The notes beneath the pieces are model-generated. The model ran no database searches. It had not been told where the DNA came from and was given only the letters and a program-made list of their open reading frames with translations. This document shows positions 44,844-52,935 of a stretch of 64,000 bases of DNA, in pieces (the first letter of the stretch is position 1; each line of letters begins with the position of its first letter). The stretch is from Runella zeae DSM 19591 (GTDB taxonomy: Bacteria > Bacteroidota > Bacteroidia > Cytophagales > Spirosomataceae), in NCBI RefSeq assembly GCF_000423565.1, contig NZ_KE384038.1, forward strand, positions 124,001 to 188,000, in the 5' to 3' direction. The position numbers and the translations under genes are program-made.

Positions 44844-44892
44844 TATTTATGAAGAAAGGCTACGATATTTTCGTAGCCTTTCTTCATAAATA
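44844..44892. terminator. 22-bp palindromic terminator
   Basis: 44844-44865 and 44871-44892 are perfect 22-bp inverted repeats with a 5-nt loop (TATTT). The core is GGCTACGA/TCGTAGCC and the outer arms are A/T-rich. It lies 13 bp after the stop of the outer-membrane protein gene and can work on either strand. Confidence 0.88.
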
Positions 44893-44905
44893 AAATATGA
44901 ACTGA

Positions 44906-45637
44906 TTAGAATAGTAAGCTCAAGCCGCCATTTAAGCTAACCAATCCGATTGGATGAACTTCGCGGATATTTTCATCTACCTTTTCTTTGCCTACAGTAA
45001 GAGTACTGGTGAGATTATCAAAACTAGCTCGCGTGCTTACATAATCTGCGTTGATGGCAAGGGCGAAATTCCGACTGATTTTGTATCTAATGCTAGCCCC
45101 GCCACCTAAAGTAGTCGAGCCTCTGCGCATCTGTTGAGTTTTCACTGATAAAGGTACATCGTAGAAATTCCCTTTAAGCTCAGTAGTAGGGCGTTGAATC
45201 CATGAATACCCGCCCATGATGCGTGCATCAAACATGAAGAGACCCGCCGAAAAGGTCATAAAGGGACCCGCCATAAGGTGAGAGCAGTTCCAAGTGCCTC
45301 CTGAAGTGGACCAATTGCCACCCGCATGACTTTTTTCAATGTTTTCAACCAACTTTTGAGTACCGGCATTGTTGAGGCAGTTGGTAAAAGAACCTTGGAT
45401 GCCTATTCTTCTGGTAAGTCGATAGCCGGCTGATACTTGCATAGAAGTACCCCGCAAGGCCACCACATCCGAGGGTGCGGTAGGGTCGCCCTTCATGAGC
45501 GACTTGACTGGCATACTCACCCCTCCCGATAAGTTTACGAACCCACGGTGGTCGATATGCGACAAAATGAAACTTTGCTGGGCAAAACTCATGCCCGTGG
45601 CAAGCAATCCGATGATAAGGCTATATACTTTTTTCAT
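44906..45637 (-). CDS. Outer-membrane beta-barrel protein
   Basis: A 243-residue protein with signal peptide (MKKVYSLIIGLLATGMSFA) and alternating hydrophobic strands (MQVSAGYRLTRRIGIQGSF, TLGGGASIRYKISRNFALAINADYV) ending in GGLSLLF. The C-terminal phenylalanine is usual for outer-membrane barrels. It fits the OmpA/OmpW-like or outer membrane protein beta-barrel group of Bacteroidota. Role unknown. It stands alone between divergent and convergent neighbours. Confidence 0.78.
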   Translation of the reverse strand: MKKVYSLIIGLLATGMSFAQQSFILSHIDHRGFVNLSGGVSMPVKSLMKGDPTAPSDVVALRGTSMQVSAGYRLTRRIGIQGSFTNCLNNAGTQKLVENIEKSHAGGNWSTSGGTWNCSHLMAGPFMTFSAGLFMFDARIMGGYSWIQRPTTELKGNFYDVPLSVKTQQMRRGSTTLGGGASIRYKISRNFALAINADYVSTRASFDNLTSTLTVGKEKVDENIREVHPIGLVSLNGGLSLLF

Positions 45638-45784
45638 AACAACTTATGGGATTAAGGTTGATATTGTATACCCCTATCAATATTCGTGCCAAACTTTTAA
45701 TTTATTGATTTTCAGGTTGGTGTGTCGCTGGTTATTGGGATGAACGATGATTTTACGATATTCGTGATTTGATAAAAAAATACA

Positions 45785-46852
45785 ATGTTGTTAGAAAATA
45801 TTATTGAGAAAATAGCCGCTTTGCAGTCGAAAGGAGAGAAATATTTTGATGAGGGATTGTTTCCTGCATTGCGAACCAACCGGCTTATTGGCTATCATCG
45901 CCCCGACACAACGGTGTTTTTTACGGCGGTGATTATATTTACTTTACAAAAACTCAAACCGAGTCTATCGCCTAAATCCCAAAAATTAGTAGAGGAGATA
46001 GTGCGTAAAGGCATTCAAAATTATCCTCAGTTTCAAAATAAAGATGGTTTAAAAACCTATAATTTCTGGAAAACTAAACCTTCGAAACATTTTCCGAATG
46101 GTTATTTATTTCGAAGATTTGAGCATTTTCGTATCCCTGATGATATAGACGATACGGCGTTGATTTATCTTACCTCCTCGCCTACTGAAGAGGAGCTTCG
46201 ATGGCTTAAACAGAAATTGAGTTTACACGCCAATCTTTCAAAACAACAAATCAAAAATACCTATCCTGAATATCGCTCTTTGAAAGCGTATTCGACTTGG
46301 TTTGGCAAAAACATGTACATCGAATTTGATGCTTGTGTTTTGGCCAATATGTTGTACTGTATTTATGAGTATCAATTGCCTCTCAATCAACATGATAAAG
46401 ATAGTTTGGCTTATATTCGTTCAGTCGTAGAAACGGACCGCTATTTAGTAGAGTCATTTCGATGTGCGCATCAATACCCCCGCTCAGTTCCGATTATTTA
46501 TCATATTGCCCGTCTTATGGGGGCTTTTGAAATTGAGGAGCTGGAGCCTATTCGTACTAAGTTGATTGAAGATACTCAAGATTTGTTGTTAGGTAATCTC
46601 CCTATCATGGACGAAATCGTCTTGAAAATTTCGCTTATGAGATTAGGCATACAACCTGCTCCACTTAGTCGAATCCCTACTTCTAATGAAGATTTTAAGG
46701 GGTTTTATTTTTTCATTGCGGGGCTATTGACGGCCTACGAAAACCCGTTGCTGTATCGATTATCCATCTCACCCTTAGTGCAAATGCGGTGGGAATGTGA
46801 AGCTCACTGTTGGGCTTTAGTAGCCGAATATCTATCCTTACACAAGATATAG
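45785..46852 (+). CDS. Alpha/alpha-toroid protein with DxDDTA motif
   Basis: A 355-residue protein without signal peptide. Residues 120-125 read DIDDTA within FRIPDDIDDTALIYL. DxDDTA is the acid motif of class II diterpene cyclases and is close to the DxDD of squalene-hopene cyclase. A second segment, YIEFDACVLANMLYCIYEY, has the helix-repeat look of the prenyltransferase/squalene-cyclase alpha/alpha barrel. The protein is shorter than known class II cyclases (usually above 450 residues), so only one barrel domain fits. No other isoprenoid gene is nearby. I call it toroid-like; cyclase activity is a hypothesis. Confidence 0.55.
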   Translation: MLLENIIEKIAALQSKGEKYFDEGLFPALRTNRLIGYHRPDTTVFFTAVIIFTLQKLKPSLSPKSQKLVEEIVRKGIQNYPQFQNKDGLKTYNFWKTKPSKHFPNGYLFRRFEHFRIPDDIDDTALIYLTSSPTEEELRWLKQKLSLHANLSKQQIKNTYPEYRSLKAYSTWFGKNMYIEFDACVLANMLYCIYEYQLPLNQHDKDSLAYIRSVVETDRYLVESFRCAHQYPRSVPIIYHIARLMGAFEIEELEPIRTKLIEDTQDLLLGNLPIMDEIVLKISLMRLGIQPAPLSRIPTSNEDFKGFYFFIAGLLTAYENPLLYRLSISPLVQMRWECEAHCWALVAEYLSLHKI

Positions 46853-46969
46853 AACTAATAATTTTTAAAATAAAAACAGGAATTATAATATAGTTTAGCC
46901 TTTTACAATAAGTGGAGAGAAATTCGTTTTTCCCCACTTCGGTTATACGCTTCTATAAAACTCCTGACC

Positions 46970-49900
46970 ATGTATTCATTTCGTTTATTTCTTTTTGTGG
47001 TCGCTTCCACTTTAGGTTGGTTTGCGTTTAGGCCTATCACAAATCCGCCGAAACAGACATCCTTACAACTTGTTCAGAACGAGAAAGAAGGGACTATTTC
47101 GGTATACCGACTGAATGAAAAACAGCCGATTTTGGTACAAAATGCCAAATCCGATTTTAGACCTTACCTGCATCCTATTGCTGCGCCCGATGGCAAGGGG
47201 GTATTGACTGAGTATAGTCCGGGGCATCACAAACATCAAACGGGAATTTATTGGGGATTTACAAGAGTGAACGGGCGTGATTATTTCCACCATCCAGAAG
47301 GAGACTATTGGCGGAGGGTATCAGCCAAAATCATCAAAGCCAAAGGGCCAGAAGTAAAGTGGGAAACGGTCTATGATTTGTTGGACGAAAAAGGCAATGC
47401 CGTTTTGACCGAAACCCAAACGTGGGTTGTGCGCGAGCAAGATGGCCGATATTTGTTAGATTTAGAATGGGCAGGAGAAGCCCAAACCGATGTCACCATT
47501 GGAAAATATGATTATGGAGGGCTTTTTGTAAGGATGCCTTGGAAACAGGGCATCAAAGGAGAAGTGGTCAATGCCGCTCGCCAAAAAGATGCAAAAGCCG
47601 AAGGACAGCGGGCGGGTTGGGTAGATGTGGGAATGCAAATCGAAGGCCGTACAGATTGGGCGCATATCGCTGTACTCGACCATCCTGAAAACAAAGGATT
47701 TCCGCAGCACTGGCGAGTCGATGGTCAGCTAGGTATTGGCCCTGCTCGCGCTCGTTTGGGCGACTGGCAAATCAAAAAAGGAAAGGTAGAGGTCATCAAG
47801 CATCAATTGGTGATTTACACTGGTGAGCTCAATGATGTGACCATGAACAAAACTTGGAGCGACTATAGCGGCCAAGAAATGATGTATTCGTTGTGGGGAA
47901 TTGCCCAGCAAGAAGGGCGCGATGCTAAATTTTTGACGCCCGAAGAAGCCGTCGCAAACATGACTTTGAAAGAAGGTTTTAAAGTAAATACCTGGGCTTC
48001 CGAACCGATGATTACGCAGCCAATGGCTTTTTGTTGGGACGACAAGGGGCGGCTTTGGATTGCCGAAAACCGCGATTATGAGTCACGCGGGAGTGGTTTC
48101 TCAAACGCGGGCAATAGCCGCATTTTGATTTTAGAAGATACCAATCACGATGGAGTAGCAGATACAAAAAAAGTATTTCTGGAAGGTATTGCCTTTCCTG
48201 CCGCAATGGCCGTAGGATTTGACGGTTTGTTTTTGGGAGCTCCGCCTAATTTACTATTTGTACCTGACCGCAACCATGATGATGTGGCAGATATGGATAA
48301 TATCGAAGTCCGACTTACAGGCTGGGGGATTCGTGACCGCCACGAAACCCTCAATAGTTTACATTGGGGACCAGACGGCTGGTTGTATGGATGTCAGGGA
48401 TTTGCGACTCCCTCCAAAGTGAAAAAGCCTCAAGGAAAAGGCCGTATTTACCGTCATAAAGACCCCTTTCCTGAAGATATTTTGCAAGGAGAAGGAGTTG
48501 ATATCAATGGTGGCGTATGGCGGTATCATCCTATCAAAGACAAGTTTGAAGTCGTAGCTCATGGTTTTAGTAATCCTTGGGGAATCGATTATGATGCCAA
48601 AGGTCAGTTGTTTATCAGTGCATGTGTGATTCCTCATATGTGGCATGTCATTTTGGGGGGGATTTATCACCGGCAAGGTGGGCAACATTTCAATCCTTAC
48701 ATTTATAGTGACATTCGTACTATCGCCGACCACAGTCACCGTTCGGCGCATGGTGGGGCTAGAGTATATCAGTCAGATGCTTTTCCAGAAGAACATAAAG
48801 GACGAATCTTCATGGCCAATATCCACGAACACGCCGTTTTATCGGATATTCTTCAGAAAAAAGGCTCTGGATTTGTGGCCAAACACGGCGATGAACTGCT
48901 CATGGCCAACAATGCCCAATGGGTGGGTTTTAGCATGGAAGTAGGCCCTGATGGGGGTTTGTATGTGCTAGATTGGCACGATGCCGACATTTGCGGTAAA
49001 GAAGTAATCAATGGAGAAACAGGGCGGGTTTTTAGAATTATGCCTAAAGAATCACTCGCTCAGCAGTGGGAAGGGAGATATAGCGATTTGACAAAAATGT
49101 CGGATAAGCAACTCGTGGCGCTGCAAACGAGTCCGAGCGATTGGCATGCGCGGCGTGCAAGGGTAATTCTGCAAGCACGCGCTACCAAAAATTCTTTAGA
49201 TAAAGATGCTATTGGTGATTTACGCACTATTTTTCAGACCCATTCCAACGCCGATTATCGCCTGCGGGCCATGTGGGGGTTGTTTATTACAAACAATCTT
49301 CCCGCTACCGAATTGTTGAAATCACTTTCTGATACCGACGAATACATACGGTCGTGGGCAATTCAGCTTTTGTGCGAAGACAAGGCTCCTTCAGACGAAG
49401 CTAAATCGATGTTTGTCAAGATGTCAAAAGACGATACCTCCCCTGTCGTAAGACTTTACTTAACCTCGGCAGTACAGCGGATAGACGAAGAGGCGGCTTG
49501 GAAAATACTCGAAAACCTTTCAAAACATGTTGAGGATACCGAAGACCATAACCTCCCCAAAATGATTTGGTTTGGTTTGGAACCTTTGGTAAAAAATAAT
49601 CCTCAACGAGCACTTGAGTTGGCTTCTCAGACGAAGCTGCCGCTCATTGCCAAATACGTAGCGCGCCGATTGGTAGATGCCAACAATCCCGAAAGCGTAG
49701 TAAAAACCCTAGCCGCATTTTCGAGCTTGACGCCTGCTAATAGTGTCGGGCTTTTGGAAGGGATGCGGGATGGGCTGGAAGGAAGATTTGACTTAAAAGC
49801 GCCTGCTAATTGGCCCGCAGTGTACAATAAACTTCGTCAAAGTCAAGGTGAAAAAGCGCAGTTGGCTTTACAAATAGCGCAGCGGTTTGGGGATACAGAA

Positions 49901-50797
49901 GCTACTCAGAAGTTTATGGCTACGCTCAAAAACAAAAATGCGCCTGTAGCCCAGCGTCAACAGGCGATACAGGCACTTGCTGCGCGGAAAAGAGGAGAAT
50001 TGGCAGACGAAATTCCGGTGCTACTCAACGATTCAAAATTGCGTTTGGAGGCGATTCGGGCTATTGCAGAATACGACAAAGAGCCTTTGGCAAAATTGTT
50101 GATTTCAAAATACAAGGACTTGAATCCCACCGAAAAACAACAAGCGATTCAGACACTTTCATCCAGACCCAAATACGGTTGGCAACTTACGCAAGCCCTT
50201 AAAAATCAGACGGTACCAAAACGTGATGTGCCGCCCTATGCTGCCCGTCAGTTGCTGCGTGTGGTAGGAAGTGGTTTTATCGAAGTGTGGGGGCCTATAG
50301 AGCAAGAACCTTCTTTGGAAAAGGCTTATTCCAAATATCAACGTATGATTACTGACAAAGCCGTGGCGGCTGCCGATGCTACCAAAGGAGAAGTGGTGTT
50401 TCAGCGCACCTGCGGTAGTTGTCATAAAATGTACGGAAAAGGCGGTAATATTGGCCCTGATTTGACGGGTTCAAATCGTGCTAGTCTTGATTATCTACTT
50501 TTCAATGTTCTCAATCCAAGTGGCGAAATTCAGGATGATTATAAGCTTGTAGTAGTGACAACCCGCGACGGACGCACGTATTCGGGCAATGTAGTCTCCG
50601 AAAACGAACGTCAGCTCACCATGCGCGTAGTAGGACAAGACGCCGTAGTAGTAAACAAGTCGGCGATTCAGTCGCGGGAGGTGATGCCGACTTCATTGAT
50701 GCCCGTGGGTTTGTTTGATGCTCTGTCTGAAGCCGAAGTCTTGAATTTGGTAAAATACCTGCGAACAGTAAGTGGCCCAAAACAAGCAGGACGGTAG
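46970..50797 (+). CDS. PmoA-like / PVC-type dehydrogenase / HEAT / cytochrome c fusion
   Basis: A 1275-residue exported protein. Domains in order: signal/anchor segment (about 5-22); a DUF6807 (PmoA-like) domain at about 30-310 (YSPGHHKHQTGIYWG, FHHPEGDYW); a membrane-bound-dehydrogenase propeller of the PVC type (about 330-700, with FCWDDKGRLWIAENRDYE and HWGPDGWLYGCQG); a HEAT-repeat region (about 730-1130); and a C-terminal cytochrome c domain with C1148-x-x-C1151-H1152 (TCGSCHKMYGKGGNIGPDLTG) and the LNPSGEIQDDY segment of the planctomycete-type heme-binding domain. Such proteins are thought to oxidise sugars or similar compounds in the periplasm. The fusion joins parts that are usually separate genes. 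Confidence 0.85.
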   Translation: MYSFRLFLFVVASTLGWFAFRPITNPPKQTSLQLVQNEKEGTISVYRLNEKQPILVQNAKSDFRPYLHPIAAPDGKGVLTEYSPGHHKHQTGIYWGFTRVNGRDYFHHPEGDYWRRVSAKIIKAKGPEVKWETVYDLLDEKGNAVLTETQTWVVREQDGRYLLDLEWAGEAQTDVTIGKYDYGGLFVRMPWKQGIKGEVVNAARQKDAKAEGQRAGWVDVGMQIEGRTDWAHIAVLDHPENKGFPQHWRVDGQLGIGPARARLGDWQIKKGKVEVIKHQLVIYTGELNDVTMNKTWSDYSGQEMMYSLWGIAQQEGRDAKFLTPEEAVANMTLKEGFKVNTWASEPMITQPMAFCWDDKGRLWIAENRDYESRGSGFSNAGNSRILILEDTNHDGVADTKKVFLEGIAFPAAMAVGFDGLFLGAPPNLLFVPDRNHDDVADMDNIEVRLTGWGIRDRHETLNSLHWGPDGWLYGCQGFATPSKVKKPQGKGRIYRHKDPFPEDILQGEGVDINGGVWRYHPIKDKFEVVAHGFSNPWGIDYDAKGQLFISACVIPHMWHVILGGIYHRQGGQHFNPYIYSDIRTIADHSHRSAHGGARVYQSDAFPEEHKGRIFMANIHEHAVLSDILQKKGSGFVAKHGDELLMANNAQWVGFSMEVGPDGGLYVLDWHDADICGKEVINGETGRVFRIMPKESLAQQWEGRYSDLTKMSDKQLVALQTSPSDWHARRARVILQARATKNSLDKDAIGDLRTIFQTHSNADYRLRAMWGLFITNNLPATELLKSLSDTDEYIRSWAIQLLCEDKAPSDEAKSMFVKMSKDDTSPVVRLYLTSAVQRIDEEAAWKILENLSKHVEDTEDHNLPKMIWFGLEPLVKNNPQRALELASQTKLPLIAKYVARRLVDANNPESVVKTLAAFSSLTPANSVGLLEGMRDGLEGRFDLKAPANWPAVYNKLRQSQGEKAQLALQIAQRFGDTEATQKFMATLKNKNAPVAQRQQAIQALAARKRGELADEIPVLLNDSKLRLEAIRAIAEYDKEPLAKLLISKYKDLNPTEKQQAIQTLSSRPKYGWQLTQALKNQTVPKRDVPPYAARQLLRVVGSGFIEVWGPIEQEPSLEKAYSKYQRMITDKAVAAADATKGEVVFQRTCGSCHKMYGKGGNIGPDLTGSNRASLDYLLFNVLNPSGEIQDDYKLVVVTTRDGRTYSGNVVSENERQLTMRVVGQDAVVVNKSAIQSREVMPTSLMPVGLFDALSEAEVLNLVKYLRTVSGPKQAGR

Positions 50798-50811
50798 GTT
50801 GGGAAAAGGGC

Positions 50812-51043
50812 AACGTTTGTAGGAAAAAAGGAGATTGGTTTGGTATATGCTTCGGAGAAGCGCAATGTTACACTTCTCCGAAGTGGTGTTCATTTTCGTG
50901 CATGGTTTTTAGTCTACAAATATTTTACTTCTCCGAAGTAGTTATTGATTATCAATTCTCGTTCGGCGAACGAGAACGTTTGTAGGAAAAAAGGAGATTG
51001 GTTTGGTATATGCTTCGGAGAAGCACAATGTTACACTTCTCCG
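50812..51043 (+). repeat. 69-bp direct repeat with REP-like palindromes
   Basis: Two copies of a 69-bp sequence (50812-50880 and 50975-51043) differ at one base. Each holds an inverted pair: GCTTCGGAGAAGC (50849-50861; 51012-51024) and CACTTCTCCG (50871; 51034). In copy 1 the second palindrome is complete (CACTTCTCCGAAGTG, 50871-50885); in copy 2 its right arm is missing. A further palindrome, TACTTCTCCGAAGTA, lies at 50926-50940 and a different hairpin (TTCTCGTTC/GAACGAGAA) at 50956-50976. The region 50798-51141 has no gene. Confidence 0.85.
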
Positions 51044-51114
51044 TATCAAGAATATTTGCCATATTTTAAAGTGAAAAGAAAATTTCTTGTAAAAGTATCT
51101 TTTGCGAGAATAGG

Positions 51115-51140
51115 CAGTCTTTAGGAGAAAGACTGTTTTT
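51115..51140 (+). terminator. Hairpin with AGGAG loop before the transposase start
   Basis: CAGTCTTT (51115-51122) pairs with AAAGACTG (51128-51135); the loop is AGGAG and five T residues follow. It sits 6 bp before the transposase ATG at 51142. IS200 elements are known to carry a 5' terminator and a hairpin that limits translation of tnpA, so this may do either job. Confidence 0.65.
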
Positions 51141-51141
51141 C

Positions 51142-51612
51142 ATGGCTGACGTTTTTTCACAATTATATATTCATTTGGTATTTGCTCCAAAGCATCGTCA
51201 TTCTTTGATTCATCATTCTTGGGAAGAAGATTTGTACAGATATATAACAGGAGTTGTACAAACACGAGGGCATAAGCTTTTGGCAATTGGCGGAATGCCT
51301 GACCATATTCATATTTTTCTTGGTTTAAAACCTGCCGAGTCAATATCCGATTTGGTACGAGAAATAAAAGTAGCTTCTAATGATTTTATTAGAAATGAAA
51401 GATTGACTACAATCAAATTTGACTGGCAACATGGGTATGGTGTATTTTCGCATAGCCGCTCACAACTTGATGCTGTTTGTAAATATATTTTGAATCAAAA
51501 AGAACATCATCGTCGGAAAACATTCAAAGAAGAATTTCTTAAATTTTGTGAGGATTTTGGGATAGACATCGGCAAAAAGCAATTCTTCGAATGGTTTGAG
51601 AATGAAGCTTAA
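51142..51612 (+). CDS. tnpA: IS200/IS605-type Y1 (HUH) transposase
   Basis: A 156-residue single-tyrosine transposase of the IS200/RAYT superfamily. The metal-binding HUH motif is H55-I-H57 in GMPDHIHIFLGL, and the catalytic tyrosine is most likely Y115 in VCKYILNQKEHH. Such enzymes cut and join single-stranded DNA at hairpins. The gene is intact and not followed by tnpB. The full length and the WQHGYGVFSHSRSQLD segment fit the small Bacteroidota transposases. Repeats with small palindromes stand upstream, and a 13-bp inverted repeat brackets the gene. Confidence 0.93.
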   Translation: MADVFSQLYIHLVFAPKHRHSLIHHSWEEDLYRYITGVVQTRGHKLLAIGGMPDHIHIFLGLKPAESISDLVREIKVASNDFIRNERLTTIKFDWQHGYGVFSHSRSQLDAVCKYILNQKEHHRRKTFKEEFLKFCEDFGIDIGKKQFFEWFENEA

Positions 51613-51644
51613 AAAGTACTTCTTACAAAGACCAATCTCCTTTG

Positions 51645-51652
51645 TACCTTTG
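51645..51652 (+). promoter_or_regulatory. -7 box for the second DEAD-box helicase
   Basis: TACCTTTG fits TAnnTTTG and lies 23 bp before the ATG at 51675. It starts 2 bp after the right-hand inverted repeat of the transposase unit, so insertion there could have altered the upstream part of this promoter. Confidence 0.55.
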
Positions 51653-51674
51653 TACTCCCAAAAAAGCGACTCGC

Positions 51675-52934
51675 ATGAAATTTGAAGATTATCACATTGC
51701 CCCCGAAATCAAAAAAAGCTTAGAAAAACAAGGCTTCAAACGCCCTACCGATATTCAGTACAAAGCAATTCCTTCGATTTTGAAGGGGGAAGATGTATTG
51801 GCAATTGCCCAAACAGGTACTGGAAAAACGGCAGCTTTTGCGATTCCGATTATCCATTTACTCAACGAACGTAAGAAAAATAGCCGCCGTCCTGATGGTG
51901 TGAAATGCATCGTAATGGTACCAACGCACGAGTTGGCACTCCAAATCACCGAAGTATTTGAGCGGCTTGGACATTTTACTTTGGTCAAAACCATCGGTTT
52001 GTTTGGGGGGGTATCTCAAGACCCCCAAATCGCCAAATTAGAAAAAGGAGTAGATGTGGTAGTCGCTACGCCGGGTAGATTGTTTGACTTGGTGAGTCAG
52101 GGGCACCTTAAACTAGAGCGCGTAGAAGTGCTTATCTTGGATGAAGCTGACCATATGCTTGATTTGGGTTTTATCAAAGACATTCGCGATTTGTTACGTC
52201 ATTTGCCGCGTCGTCGTCAAACCTTGTTTTTTTCGGCTACTATCGACGACAAAATCAAGAAATTAGCTTATTCGTTGGTCAATAAAGCTGCTATCCGAAT
52301 TCAAATTTCTCCCAAAGATCCTGTCTCCAAAAACATTGACCATTTTGTGACGCCCGTAGAAATGGACGATAAGCGGTTTTTCTTGGAACGTATCATCAAC
52401 GAGCATCCCGATAGCAAAATCATGGTTTTTGTACGGACCAAAGTACGAGCCGAGCGTGTGGCTCATGCTATGGACAGAATGGGTATAAAAACCCAAACCC
52501 TTCACGGCGACAAAGAGCAAAAGGATCGTTCGTTGGCACTGAATGATTTCAAAAAAGGAGTAGTGAAGGTGCTCATAGCGACCGATATAAGCGCGCGCGG
52601 TATTGATATTTCGAATGTAGATTATGTGGTCAACTATGACCTTCCGGATGAGGCCGAAAACTATGTACACCGAGTAGGACGTACAGGAAGAGGTACGCAG
52701 CGAGGTACTGCCATTTCGTTTTGTAGCCAAGAAGAAAAGCCTAAATTGGCTGAAATTGAGACATTAGTTGGGAAGCCGATTGCTATTTTACAAGTTACAA
52801 AAGCCGAATACGATAGCATCGTAGATTATAGCAACGATACGTCGGGCAACATAAAATCACTACTCGAAGAAATTGAAAATCTCGAAGCTGAGAAAAAACT
52901 TCGTAAGGGAAGAAAGATAAGTAGGAAGAAGTAG
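51675..52934 (+). CDS. rhlE: DEAD-box RNA helicase, RhlE type
   Basis: A 419-residue RNA helicase with all usual motifs: Q motif (FKRPTDIQYKAIP), AQTGTGKTAAF, PTHELALQ, TPGR, DEAD in LDEADHMLDLGF, SAT, and HRVGRTGRGTQRG. It has only a short basic C-terminal tail (KKLRKGRKISRKK), so it is RhlE-like, unlike the longer helicase at the left of the window. The frame opens at a TTG (51642) inside the promoter; ATG at 51675 is the real start. Its stop is 1 bp from the end of the converging HNH gene. RNA unwinding in ribosome assembly or mRNA decay is the likely role. Confidence 0.93.
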   Translation: MKFEDYHIAPEIKKSLEKQGFKRPTDIQYKAIPSILKGEDVLAIAQTGTGKTAAFAIPIIHLLNERKKNSRRPDGVKCIVMVPTHELALQITEVFERLGHFTLVKTIGLFGGVSQDPQIAKLEKGVDVVVATPGRLFDLVSQGHLKLERVEVLILDEADHMLDLGFIKDIRDLLRHLPRRRQTLFFSATIDDKIKKLAYSLVNKAAIRIQISPKDPVSKNIDHFVTPVEMDDKRFFLERIINEHPDSKIMVFVRTKVRAERVAHAMDRMGIKTQTLHGDKEQKDRSLALNDFKKGVVKVLIATDISARGIDISNVDYVVNYDLPDEAENYVHRVGRTGRGTQRGTAISFCSQEEKPKLAEIETLVGKPIAILQVTKAEYDSIVDYSNDTSGNIKSLLEEIENLEAEKKLRKGRKISRKK

Positions 52935-52935
52935 A

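Larger units (their letters stand above)
44577..44905. other. Non-coding gap with promoter and terminator
   Basis: This 329-bp gap holds a -7 box for the esterase gene near its left end and the 22-bp terminator of the outer-membrane protein gene at its right end. The AT-rich middle shows nothing else. Confidence 0.6.
50812..51643 (+). mobile_element. IS200/RAYT-like mobile unit
   Basis: Proposed extent of the element: from the first 69-bp repeat to the right-hand motif. AAAGGAGATTGGT occurs at 50827-50839 and 50990-51002, and its reverse complement ACCAATCTCCTTT at 51631-51643, giving a 13-bp inverted repeat around the transposase. The right end touches the promoter of the next helicase. True ends are not proven, because IS200-type elements have no inverted-repeat termini or target duplication. 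Confidence 0.55.

Noticed and set aside
50812-51643. Complete IS605 element with tnpB
   Set aside because: Only tnpA is present; the next gene is a DEAD-box helicase with its own promoter.
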